NCBI GenBank assembly: GCA_002189105.1
Contig: NIOB01000001.1
Coordinates: 1,550,001-1,614,000 of the forward strand
Source of the DNA: Saccharibacillus soli
Lineage (GTDB): Bacteria; Bacillota; Bacilli; Paenibacillales; Paenibacillaceae
Reading direction: 5' to 3'
DNA length: 64,000 nt
The notes under the pieces: generated by a model
The model's input: the letters and a program-made list of their open reading frames with translations, nothing else
Told to the model about the DNA's origin: nothing
Databases searched by the model: none
Position numbers and translations under genes: made by a program
Shown: positions 56,176 through 63,930 of the stretch, piece by piece
Layout: the number at the start of each line of letters is the position of its first letter
Position numbering within the stretch: position 1 is the stretch's first letter

Positions 56176-57855
56176 ATGCCTGACCAGAGCGCTCTGCACC
56201 CCGATACCCGGCAGGACTTCAGCCAATCGGAAAAGACCTGGTCTTATCTCCTACAACCGACGGAATCTGCCGCTCACCCGGCGGCCCGTTCTGGGGACCT
56301 GGACTTTCTGCTCTTTGTGGAAAAAGGGCAATACATGGCGATGCTTCGCTCTTGGGAAGAACCGGGCAGGCGTGCGTTCTCTTCCCCTGAATCAGCCACA
56401 AAAGCAGAAGATGGACTGCTGCGTATCCTTCTGCGAAGATATTCGGATAGCACGAATGGTCACCCTCCTGATTCGCACTGGAGATGTCCGCCGTCTGATC
56501 TTCCGCTGAATCGAAAAATCAGGCTGCCCACTGAAAGGATTCGCTCCAAATTGCTGGATCTGCAATCGACCACGGACACAACGGCAGTTCAGGCTCTGCG
56601 GCGTCAAATCGCCATGCAGGAGATGCTGCTCCTGCTGCTTGAAACAGCCGAACAGCCCCAGATGATCTCTACCCCTGCTGAAGATGAAGCAGAATTAGCG
56701 GTACGCAAATCGATTGATTATGTCCATCTGCATTACCAGGAGCCATTAACCGTTGGGGAGCTGCTTCGCCGCTCGGGGCTGAGGCGATGGCAGTACAGCA
56801 TCTGGTTTCGCCGCCTGACGGGGCAGGCTCCGCTGGATTATCTGAACGAGCTGCGTCTGAAGCAGGCGCGAGAACGCCTGTCGCTGACGGATGATCCGCT
56901 GCGGGAGATCGCCCGCAGCGTGGGGTTCCGCGACGAATATTATTTCAGTCGTCGATTCAGTCAGTTTATGGGCGTGCCGCCGACTGAATATCGGCATCTG
57001 GCCCGCCGCCGCGTGGAGAGCGTGCGCCGCGTTGGCCCACGCGCTCCACAGCAGCCCAAGCGAATTGCCGTCTCGGATGGGATCGTTGGCGATCTGCTGC
57101 CGCTGGGTCTGCGTCCACTGGCCGCCCCGCTTGGCATTGTACGCAGCCAGGTTGGATTTGCCGACGAGCTGGACGGGATCATCGATCTGGGCGCGGTGCT
57201 CAGTGAGGAGCGTCTGGCTCCTCTGGAGCCAGACCTCATCCTGTGCGAATCCGCAGATGATGCGCTGCTTGAACGCATTGGCGAGCGGTGCGCCGCCGTC
57301 TCGATCGAACGATTCGTGCCGCCCGACGAGCGGCTGCGCATCATTGGAGAATTGACGGGCCGCACCCACGAAGCGGCGGCCTGGATCGCGTCCCACGATG
57401 AGGCGCTCCGCAGCGCGTGGGACGCCGCCGGGGTTCGGGCGGGCGAAACGGCAGCCGCCTTCATTCTGCTGGGCACGCGGCTCTATGTCATGGCCGGCCA
57501 GGGTCTGGCCGCCACGCTGTACCGCACGGGTGGCTTCCTCCCGTGCCCCAAGATCGCCCGCATGATCGCAGCGGGCGTGGGCTTCCGCCGCGTCCTGCCG
57601 GAGGAACTCGGCGAGTACGCAGCGGATCGCTTCCTGCTGATGGGCGGCAGCGATGCCGCCGCCCGGTTGGAGACCCGTCTCCTGATGCAGACGGGTCTTT
57701 TGCACCGCCACGCCGCGCAGCTCCACCTGCTCAGCGGCCATTGGAACTTCGATGACGCCTGGACGCGTCATCATTTGATCGCCGCGCTGCCTGCGCTGCT
57801 GCGCGAGAGCGTGCCTCTCTCCGCGCTTGAAGAGGATGCAGCGTCGATGCCATAA
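56176..57855 (+). CDS. AraC-family regulator fused to a siderophore-binding domain (Btr-like), module 2
   Basis: A 559-residue paralogue of the module 1 regulator. The N-terminal domain (1-175) is shorter and diverged. The HTH region (about 178-283) includes LREIARSVGFRDEYYFSRRF, almost the same recognition-helix region as module 1. The binding domain (about 290-545) has PKRIAVSDGIVGDLLPLGLRPLAAPLGIVRSQVGFADELDGIIDLG, closest to the module 2 lipoprotein. The second half is clearly more GC-rich than the first. GGAGGAGG precedes the ATG. No Fur box of its own; expression is expected from the module 2 promoter. Confidence 0.87.
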   Translation: MPDQSALHPDTRQDFSQSEKTWSYLLQPTESAAHPAARSGDLDFLLFVEKGQYMAMLRSWEEPGRRAFSSPESATKAEDGLLRILLRRYSDSTNGHPPDSHWRCPPSDLPLNRKIRLPTERIRSKLLDLQSTTDTTAVQALRRQIAMQEMLLLLLETAEQPQMISTPAEDEAELAVRKSIDYVHLHYQEPLTVGELLRRSGLRRWQYSIWFRRLTGQAPLDYLNELRLKQARERLSLTDDPLREIARSVGFRDEYYFSRRFSQFMGVPPTEYRHLARRRVESVRRVGPRAPQQPKRIAVSDGIVGDLLPLGLRPLAAPLGIVRSQVGFADELDGIIDLGAVLSEERLAPLEPDLILCESADDALLERIGERCAAVSIERFVPPDERLRIIGELTGRTHEAAAWIASHDEALRSAWDAAGVRAGETAAAFILLGTRLYVMAGQGLAATLYRTGGFLPCPKIARMIAAGVGFRRVLPEELGEYAADRFLLMGGSDAAARLETRLLMQTGLLHRHAAQLHLLSGHWNFDDAWTRHHLIAALPALLRESVPLSALEEDAASMP

Positions 57856-57877
57856 CCAGGCTATCTGCATCTGGAAA

Positions 57878-57922
57878 GCGCATCGCCAAGCGCATCGAGC
57901 GCATCGCCAAGCGCATCGCCAA
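57878..57922. repeat. Short tandem repeat GCGCATCGCCAA, four units
   Basis: Three 12-base units GCGCATCGCCAA and one shortened GCGCATCGA (second position) run directly into the terminator hairpin. It lies 22 bases after the stop of the module 2 regulator. Probably slippage-generated; too short and irregular for CRISPR. Confidence 0.8.
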
Positions 57923-57956
57923 AAAACCTGCTGCCTATTCAGGCAGCAGGTTTTTT
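57921..57956. terminator. Bidirectional terminator after siderophore module 2
   Basis: AAAAAACCTGCTGCCT pairs perfectly with AGGCAGCAGGTTTTTT, 16 bp with a TATT loop, between convergent genes. Confidence 0.92.
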
Positions 57957-58036
57957 GGCTTGCTGATTGGAGTAAAACTCCCGAATTATTGGTTGGATAA
58001 AACGGGCACACCCATCCCCTTGCTCCTCTTATCTCT

Positions 58037-59722
58037 TCAACGACGCATCTTCAACGAAGCAAACGCGAATCGTACAATCGGTTCGGGATCTTCCAGCCCA
58101 TGCGGATGATGCCCACACTCCGGCTTGATGATGGTGTCCACATGTCCACCTGCCTGAAGATAGCGGGATTCCAGGCGCTGCCCGTTCTCGGTGAAGGGCA
58201 CGACTTCATCTGCCCCGCCTGCAATCAGCAGCAGTGGAATATCAGCCTGCGTCAGAACCTCGACGCGGTCCAGCAGCTCTGCCGTCACATGCTCTGCCGA
58301 GCAGCGGATCGCCTTCTCGTCCGCGCCAGCCGATGTGTCAATGTCATAGACAGCCAGACAGTCCTGCCACTCCTCGGGTGAACCCTGCCCCTGTCCATAT
58401 CCTCCCGGCCAACTGACGATGTCTACAACCGGCGCATCCAGATACAGCGCCCGTGTATGCTGCGGATACAACTCCGCGTACCGCAGGGCGTAGAGTCCAC
58501 CCCGGCTCAGACCGACCAGCATAGGTTGATGATCCAGATCAAAACGGCGCACGACATCCGTTCGGAACTGCTCCATCTGAAGGGCAGCCGCAGGCGTTCC
58601 ATATTGATGACTCAATCGCATATAAGCCACATGCCAGCCCTGGTTCAGCAGCTCCACATCAGCGTCGGCAAACTCTCCAAAAAATTCCGTCCGCCAGATC
58701 CAAGGATTCCCCGGTGCCGCCTGTGTGGGTTGAACGACGAGACACTGCCGTCCTTCCCACACATAGTCAATTCGGACAAATCCCTGCCACTGTGAGCTTA
58801 CTTCTTCGCGGCTCCCGCCTTCCCGCTCTGCGGCTGCATGGATAGCAGGCAGCCGATGCCGGGCCTCCTGTAATGCCTTTTCCAGAGGTAGAGCCTCCAT
58901 CTTGTTTGGATTGGTATGTCCAACATGCTCCCGCCAAGCCGCCTTGAGAACTTCCCGCCGCTCCGTCACCTGACGCACAAACGGCTGATCTCCCTCTAAC
59001 CATTGCGGCATCTTTTCCCACTCCAGATGGAACACGCGGCTCAGGATCGTATGAGCAATCACAGCATGACCAGGGGACTCGGGATGGATGCCGTCTCCAT
59101 AGCGAAATTCGGGATTACGCTCACGTTCCGTCTGAATATAAGCCAACAGCGGACGGCGGATGTCCACCGTCTTCAACCCCTGTTCGCGTCCGTAATCCAG
59201 TATCCAATCGGCATAATGCGCCAGCACTTCATCATAACGTGCGTAGGCAGCTTCAAACGAATAATCCGGCATCCCCAGCGGCAGCAGGCGGCCATTTGCC
59301 GAAGAAGCTTCAAAGGGCGGCGGTGTCATCAGAATGGGCTGGGCACCCGCCTCAAAGATCGCGTTCATCAGCTTCTCTATCCCCCGTTGGTAGGCGACAA
59401 ATCGTTCATCGGATAGAGGATGGTAAATTCCATCATTCATTCCATAGCAGACAAACACCCAGTCCGGGCGCGTCTCGGCCAGAGCGCGGCTTAGGCGTTC
59501 ATGCACACAAGGTCGCGGAAACGGATGGGCCTGTTCCGAAGTGCCTGCGGCCGTTTCGCTGCTAACCCCCAGTCCGATCCATTCCATGTGATGCTCCGGC
59601 AGATACTTGAGCCAGAACGCCTCCAGATCCCGAATGTAGGTTCCATTTTCCGTAATGCTGTCTCCCAAAAACAAAATACGCTGCTCCTGCGGAAGTTCCA
59701 ACACTTCCCTCCACCTGTTCAC
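58037..59722 (-). CDS. SGNH/GDSL hydrolase fused to an alpha/beta hydrolase
   Basis: A 561-residue two-enzyme fusion. Residues 1-245 are an SGNH esterase: ILFLGDSITENGTY (block I Ser), VFVCYGMNDGIY (block III Asn) and YGDGIHPESPGH (block V Asp/His). Residues 300-561 are an alpha/beta hydrolase: DVELLNQGWHVAYMRLSHQYGTP, nucleophile elbow MLVGLSRGG, acid region AGGADEVVPF and the C-terminal His in ECGHHPHG. Both active sites look complete. No signal peptide. It may de-esterify an acylated sugar or drug-like compound; not known. The start is GTG 59722 with AGAGGG upstream. It follows an aldo/keto reductase gene by 58 bases. Confidence 0.85.
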   Translation of the reverse strand: MNRWREVLELPQEQRILFLGDSITENGTYIRDLEAFWLKYLPEHHMEWIGLGVSSETAAGTSEQAHPFPRPCVHERLSRALAETRPDWVFVCYGMNDGIYHPLSDERFVAYQRGIEKLMNAIFEAGAQPILMTPPPFEASSANGRLLPLGMPDYSFEAAYARYDEVLAHYADWILDYGREQGLKTVDIRRPLLAYIQTERERNPEFRYGDGIHPESPGHAVIAHTILSRVFHLEWEKMPQWLEGDQPFVRQVTERREVLKAAWREHVGHTNPNKMEALPLEKALQEARHRLPAIHAAAEREGGSREEVSSQWQGFVRIDYVWEGRQCLVVQPTQAAPGNPWIWRTEFFGEFADADVELLNQGWHVAYMRLSHQYGTPAAALQMEQFRTDVVRRFDLDHQPMLVGLSRGGLYALRYAELYPQHTRALYLDAPVVDIVSWPGGYGQGQGSPEEWQDCLAVYDIDTSAGADEKAIRCSAEHVTAELLDRVEVLTQADIPLLLIAGGADEVVPFTENGQRLESRYLQAGGHVDTIIKPECGHHPHGLEDPEPIVRFAFASLKMRR

Positions 59723-59780
59723 GCCAGATTCCCTCTTCCTCCAAAATTTGAATCTATCTCCATGTCATGTTTACACTTGT

Positions 59781-60668
59781 TCACCATTCCAGGTCCGCTG
59801 CACGCGCGTTCGACTCCACCTGCTCTACACTTTTACAGCCGGGAATCACACAGCTCACAGCTGGATTTCGCAAACACCAGGCCAGCGCCCACTCTGCCAT
59901 ACCCATTCCTTCCGGCAGCTCGTTCATCCGAATCTGCTCCACCTGTCTCAGCTTCTCGTCCACTTCAGCCCGGTCGCGCCCTTTTCTCACATTATCTTCA
60001 AAGACGGCACCCGGCTTGTATTTGCCGCTCAAAAAGCCGCTTGCCAGCGGAACGCGCGCCAGGACTCCCAGATCCTGACGTTCGCAGGAAGGAAAGACCC
60101 GTTCTTCCGGCACACGGTCGATGCGGTTGTAGACGACTTGAATCGCTTTGGCATTTCGCTGGGTGGCCTGATCCGTCTGATATACATTGTCATTGCTGCC
60201 GATGGAGATGCCCATATTGCGGATCTTGCCGGCCTGCACCTGCTGATCCAGCATCGTCCACAGCTCATCACGATCAAATACTTCATCCGAACCGGAATGG
60301 AATTGATAGAGATCGACGTAATCTGTGCGCAGAGCGCGAAGCGATTCGTCCAGTTGGGTGCGAATCTGCTGTACATCCCAGGCATTTTCCCAACGTTCAT
60401 GCCAATGATGCCCGAACTTGGTGGCTACGACCCAATCTTCGCGCTTGTGGCGGGACAGATAATCACCGATCAGACTTTCCGATAGATGATCCGGTCCATA
60501 ACATTCAGCTGTGTCGATCAGATTGATGCCCAGCTCATGCGCACGATCCAAAATGGCATCCGCGTCCTGCTGGGTATACGTTCTTCCCCAGTCCCCGCCA
60601 AACTGCCAGGTTCCCACGCCAACAACCGACACTTCTAGTTCCGTTTTGCCCAGTCTTCTATACTTCAC
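59781..60668 (-). CDS. Aldo/keto reductase
   Basis: A 295-residue NADPH-dependent oxidoreductase. Motifs: MKYRRLGKTELEVSVVGVGTW at the start, NLIDTAECYGPDHLSE with catalytic Asp and Tyr, VVATKFGHH with Lys, and DLYQFHSGSD with His. VIPGCKSVEQVESNA near the end binds NADPH phosphate. It is only distantly similar to the aldo/keto reductase at the left edge. The start is GTG 60668 with GAGGTG upstream. It is probably cotranscribed with the downstream SGNH fusion. Substrate unknown. Confidence 0.87.
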   Translation of the reverse strand: MKYRRLGKTELEVSVVGVGTWQFGGDWGRTYTQQDADAILDRAHELGINLIDTAECYGPDHLSESLIGDYLSRHKREDWVVATKFGHHWHERWENAWDVQQIRTQLDESLRALRTDYVDLYQFHSGSDEVFDRDELWTMLDQQVQAGKIRNMGISIGSNDNVYQTDQATQRNAKAIQVVYNRIDRVPEERVFPSCERQDLGVLARVPLASGFLSGKYKPGAVFEDNVRKGRDRAEVDEKLRQVEQIRMNELPEGMGMAEWALAWCLRNPAVSCVIPGCKSVEQVESNARAADLEW

Positions 60669-60856
60669 ATTCGCCCACCTCTCTGGATATGTGCAGGATC
60701 GCTGCCCTTCGATGTATGGATTGTAGAAACCCTTTTAGATAGCGCTTCCATGATAGGTGATATTTTGTGAGATTGCAATGCGGGAGGCGACAGAGGCTGG
60801 AAAATCTTTGCGATTTGATGGGAAGTCCCAGAAGCACCGAATCGTCACTTTGAACA

Positions 60857-60888
60857 GTAAAAAGCCGCTCTCCCTAGGAAGAACGGCC
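60857..60888 (-). terminator. Terminator of the FecCD permease operon
   Basis: On the minus strand GCCGTTCTTCC / GGGAGAGCGGC forms a stem with symmetrical mismatches, followed by TTTTTACTG, 14 bases after the last stop. Confidence 0.7.
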
Positions 60889-60901
60889 ATGTATCCATTG
60901 G

Positions 60902-61933
60902 TTATACTTTGGTCTTCGCCAGCAAATACAGGAAATAAGGAGCACCGATGACGGCTACGACAACCCCTGTCGGAATATCCGTCGGCTGCAAAATCCAGCG
61001 TCCCAGCGTATCTGCAACCAGCACCAGCAGAGCGCCTGCAAGCGCGGAGACCGGCAGCAGAATCTGATGTTTCGGTCCGACAAGCCGCCGTCCCAGATGA
61101 GGACCAATCAGACCGACGAAACCGATGCCGCCGCTGACCGCAACGCATGAACCGGCAAGGCCAACGGCTGCCGCCAACAGAACCAGACGCTCGCGTTCAA
61201 TCGCCGTTCCCAATCCCGTTGCCGTCTGATCGCCCATGTTCAGCACGTTCATGACCTTGGCTTTATAGAACACAAACGGCAGCAGAACGATCAGCCACGG
61301 AAGCAGGGCAATGACGAATTTCCAGCTCGTTCCCCAGATCCGTCCAGCCAACCACGAAGCCACAAACTGATATTCTTCCGGGCGCAGACGAAGCGTCAGA
61401 ACGATCATCGCCGCGCTGATGCCTGCCGCTACGCCGATGCCGACCAACAGCATACGGGTAGGAACGAGTCCTTCGCCTTTTTTGTAGGATAGAACATAGA
61501 TCAGCACTGCTGTTGCCCCTGCACCGATCAAGGCGAGAACCGGCAGCAGGAAGACCGATCCCGATACCTTGGATGAATAGAACGAGACATACAGCATCAC
61601 CATCAAGCCGGCCCCGGCATTGACGCCAAGAATCCCTGGATCAGCCAGCGCATTGCGCGACAGTCCCTGCATCACGCAGCCCGATACGGCCAGCCCTGCT
61701 CCGATCAGGATTGAGATCACGATACGCGGCAAACGGAACTCGAACAGAATCAGATGCTGCTGATCCGTTCCCGCCCCAAACAGGGTTCGGATCACTTCAA
61801 TAGGGGTCAAGCGGATAAAGCCGGTATTCATACTTACGATAAAAGCCGCGATAATCAGCACGATAAAGATGCTAATGACCAGGAGCCCGCGGCTGCGCTT
61901 ACGGCGCTCTGCCTGATGAATCATCGATTCCAT
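60902..61933 (-). CDS. FecCD-type iron-siderophore ABC permease, second subunit
   Basis: A 343-residue permease with about nine to ten helices. Family segments are RLPRIVISILIGAGLAVSGCVMQGLSRNALADPGILGVNAGAGL, the ATPase-contact loop GDQTATGLGTAIERERLVLLAAAVGLAGSCVAVSGGIGFVGLIGPHLGRRLVG and DIPTGVVVAVIGAPYFLYLL. It imports ferric siderophores with the first subunit. Its ATG directly follows the TAA of the upstream gene (TAAATG), so the two are coupled. No ATPase follows. Confidence 0.93.
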   Translation of the reverse strand: MESMIHQAERRKRSRGLLVISIFIVLIIAAFIVSMNTGFIRLTPIEVIRTLFGAGTDQQHLILFEFRLPRIVISILIGAGLAVSGCVMQGLSRNALADPGILGVNAGAGLMVMLYVSFYSSKVSGSVFLLPVLALIGAGATAVLIYVLSYKKGEGLVPTRMLLVGIGVAAGISAAMIVLTLRLRPEEYQFVASWLAGRIWGTSWKFVIALLPWLIVLLPFVFYKAKVMNVLNMGDQTATGLGTAIERERLVLLAAAVGLAGSCVAVSGGIGFVGLIGPHLGRRLVGPKHQILLPVSALAGALLVLVADTLGRWILQPTDIPTGVVVAVIGAPYFLYLLAKTKV

Positions 61934-62989
61934 TTACAGGCTCCTCCTTTCTTTGACGGCCAGATACAGGAAGAACGGTACCCCGATCAGCGACACCAGC
62001 GCACCAATCGGCGTTTCCTGCGGCGGGTTAATCATACGGGCTGCCAGATCGGCAAAGACAATCAACAGACTGCCCAGCACCGCTGAACACGGAATGATCC
62101 ACCGATAATCCACGCCAACCAGCTTGCGGGTGAGATGCGGAATAATCAGGCCGACGAAGCCGACCGAACCCACGACCGACACGGCGGCTCCGGCCAGTAC
62201 CAACACAATGAGCACCCCAAGCAGTCGAACCAATCCGGTACGCTGACCCAGACCCGTTGCAATGTCGTCACCCAGACTGAGCAATGTAATCGAACGGGAC
62301 AGCGCAAAAGCACCCAGCAGCGCGATCGCAACTGCCGGAAGGATGATCTGAATCTGAAGCCACTGCGTCCCCGCCACACCACCTGCATACCAGAAGGCCA
62401 GGTCTTGACCGACTTTGAAATACAAAGCAACGCCTTCACTGAGCGCGGTGAATAAGGCGCTCACTGCGGCGCCTGCCAGAACGAGGCGAATAGGCGTCAG
62501 GCCGCCTTTGGAGCGCGAGCCAATTCCGTACACAATGCCGACGCCTGCCCCGGCTCCGAGGAAGGAATACAGCATGAGACCGAGGAATGACAGTCCTGGG
62601 GCCAAGGAGAAGCACAGCGCCAGTGCAAAGCTTGCACCCGCATTCAGCCCCAGCAGCCCGGTATCGGCAAGCGGATTTCGAGTCATGCCCTGCATGATTG
62701 CCCCCGCAACGGCAAAGGCAGCTCCGACAATCGCAGCGCCGATTACACGCGGCATCCGCAGCTCACGGATGATCTGGTGTTCAGTCAGATCCGGATTGAA
62801 ATGAAACAGCGCCTTCCATACGTCAGGCAGCGCAATGTCTTTGGCTCCTACCGCGATGGCGAGAGCCATCCCGAATATCAGCAGAATCACTCCGCCTACC
62901 AAGATCAGCGACGCTGCCAATGGACGCGAGCGAACTTTTACCTGGTGAATCGCCTGCTGCGAATCTTCAGGCAAAGTGGACGATTTCAT
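61934..62989 (-). CDS. FecCD-type iron-siderophore ABC permease, first subunit
   Basis: A 351-residue permease paired with the next gene. Typical segments: RELRMPRVIGAAIVGAAFAVAGAIMQGMTRNPLADTGLLGLNAGASF, the loop GDDIATGLGQRTGLVRLLGVLIVLVLAGAAVSVVGSVGFVGLIIPHLTRKLVG and ETPIGALVSLIGVPFFLYL. AAGGGGGA lies upstream of the ATG at 62989. A Fur box lies about 190 bases upstream. With neither binding protein nor ATPase in this operon, partners must come from elsewhere, plausibly the lipoproteins in this window and a shared ATPase. Confidence 0.93.
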   Translation of the reverse strand: MKSSTLPEDSQQAIHQVKVRSRPLAASLILVGGVILLIFGMALAIAVGAKDIALPDVWKALFHFNPDLTEHQIIRELRMPRVIGAAIVGAAFAVAGAIMQGMTRNPLADTGLLGLNAGASFALALCFSLAPGLSFLGLMLYSFLGAGAGVGIVYGIGSRSKGGLTPIRLVLAGAAVSALFTALSEGVALYFKVGQDLAFWYAGGVAGTQWLQIQIILPAVAIALLGAFALSRSITLLSLGDDIATGLGQRTGLVRLLGVLIVLVLAGAAVSVVGSVGFVGLIIPHLTRKLVGVDYRWIIPCSAVLGSLLIVFADLAARMINPPQETPIGALVSLIGVPFFLYLAVKERRSL

Positions 62990-63466
62990 AAGACCTGTGT
63001 CCCCCTTACCTTAACTTGCCCTTGTTTCACGACAACCACCCTTTTCCGAATGAACAACGGGGCTTCGAGCACGGCGTGGATAAACGCTGGCTGCTTCATC
63101 CGGTACGCGCTTCCCACCCGGTCGTATGTACATTCTCTGTTAATCTTCAGGCAGGCGGCATGAGCGTTCATCCGCCCTTATTGAGATTCATTATCAATCA
63201 TCAGTATAGCAGGCGGGCAAAACTTCGTCCATACTATCGGGAAAAAACCCATCTCTTTGCATTTAATGAGGATACTCTTCACAGATACCAAAAAATTCTC
63301 ATGAACTAAATTGGTTTTTTCTCCTATTTCCTCGTATACATTGTCTGCAATATGATTGACCTCTGTAAAGCGTGGGTAATGTAAGGTATTGATAGCTTAA
63401 CATCTGTTTAACTCAAATCTTGATGAATTAAAACAGTCGATTTAGCAACTAAGGGAGGGCTGCAGC
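62990..63466. other. Intergenic region between divergent units
   Basis: A 477-base gap. The left part is the unusually long leader (about 190 bases) of the FecCD operon with its Fur-controlled promoter. The rest contains no recognisable gene; a small minus-strand frame at 62986-63171 has no ribosome-binding site that I can see. Confidence 0.5.
63181..63231 (-). promoter_or_regulatory. Promoter and Fur box of the FecCD permease operon
   Basis: On the minus strand, TGGACG (63226-63231), a 17-base spacer and TATACT (63203-63208), followed by TTGATAATGAATCTCAA (63181-63197), a Fur box with one perfect and one 5-of-7 half. Confidence 0.72.
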
Positions 63467-63658
63467 ATGGCGGTTCAGGAAATCAAAAAAGCCGTATCGA
63501 ATGAAGAAGTGCTGCGCTTGCATCTCATTAGCGGGGAGTTCTACACCGGGATCTGTCATCCAGACCGCAATGATACGCATTTTTTCGTCATCAATACGTC
63601 GGATTGCTCCCTCACTCTTCCGTACTGGGCGGTCAAGCGATTTGAACGCATCCACTGA
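63467..63658 (+). CDS. Small conserved-looking protein, 63 residues, possibly Sm-like
   Basis: A 63-residue protein preceded by AAGGGAGGG. The pattern VLRLHLISGEFYTGICHPD..THFFVIN..SLTLPYWAVKRFERI, with alternating hydrophobic strands and short turns, recalls small beta-barrel (Sm/Hfq-like) proteins. I do not recognise the family, and the fold is inference. It is a single-gene unit closed by a terminator. Confidence 0.7.
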   Translation: MAVQEIKKAVSNEEVLRLHLISGEFYTGICHPDRNDTHFFVINTSDCSLTLPYWAVKRFERIH

Positions 63659-63685
63659 TTTCTAAATGAATCCCTTTATAATCCA

Positions 63686-63736
63686 ACGAGCGAGGGTAAA
63701 TTCCAAGGGAATCTGCCTCACGCTCGTTTTTACATG
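63686..63736 (+). terminator. Terminator of the 63-residue protein gene
   Basis: ACGAGCGAGG and CCTCACGCTCGT pair with a two-base bulge, followed by TTTTTAC. Confidence 0.8.
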
Positions 63737-63783
63737 TTGAGGATAATTTTTGCATTATTAGTGCCGAACATGGTCTTCCCTCC

Positions 63784-63816
63784 TCCGTCTAGACGCAGTG
63801 CGTAGACGGATTTTTT
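63784..63816 (+). terminator. Second terminator-like hairpin
   Basis: TCCGTCTA / TAGACGGA stem followed by TTTTTTC, 48 bases past the previous terminator and about 115 bases before the next start codon. It may be a backup terminator or an attenuator in the leader of the next gene. Confidence 0.6.
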
Positions 63817-63930
63817 CATGCGTTTTTTGAAGAAATATGCAGGTTTCCCTTCTCCCTTCCGATATAACCTGTAGTATGGAAAAACCCGTCTCGACCAAGA
63901 GACATCTCGGAACCCTTGAGGAGGATGCGT

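Noticed and set aside
57878-57922. CRISPR-like array
   Set aside because: Units are 9-12 bases and contiguous with no spacers, and there are no cas genes in the window.
56746-58011. 421-codon minus-strand frame opposite the module 2 regulator
   Set aside because: It crosses the terminator and the short tandem repeat and lies opposite a clear AraC-SBP fusion; composition is that of an antisense shadow.
63209-63225. A copy of the CATTTTGTCC activator box before the FecCD permeases
   Set aside because: The best match is 7 of 10 bases and lies in the spacer between -35 and -10, unlike the two lipoprotein promoters.
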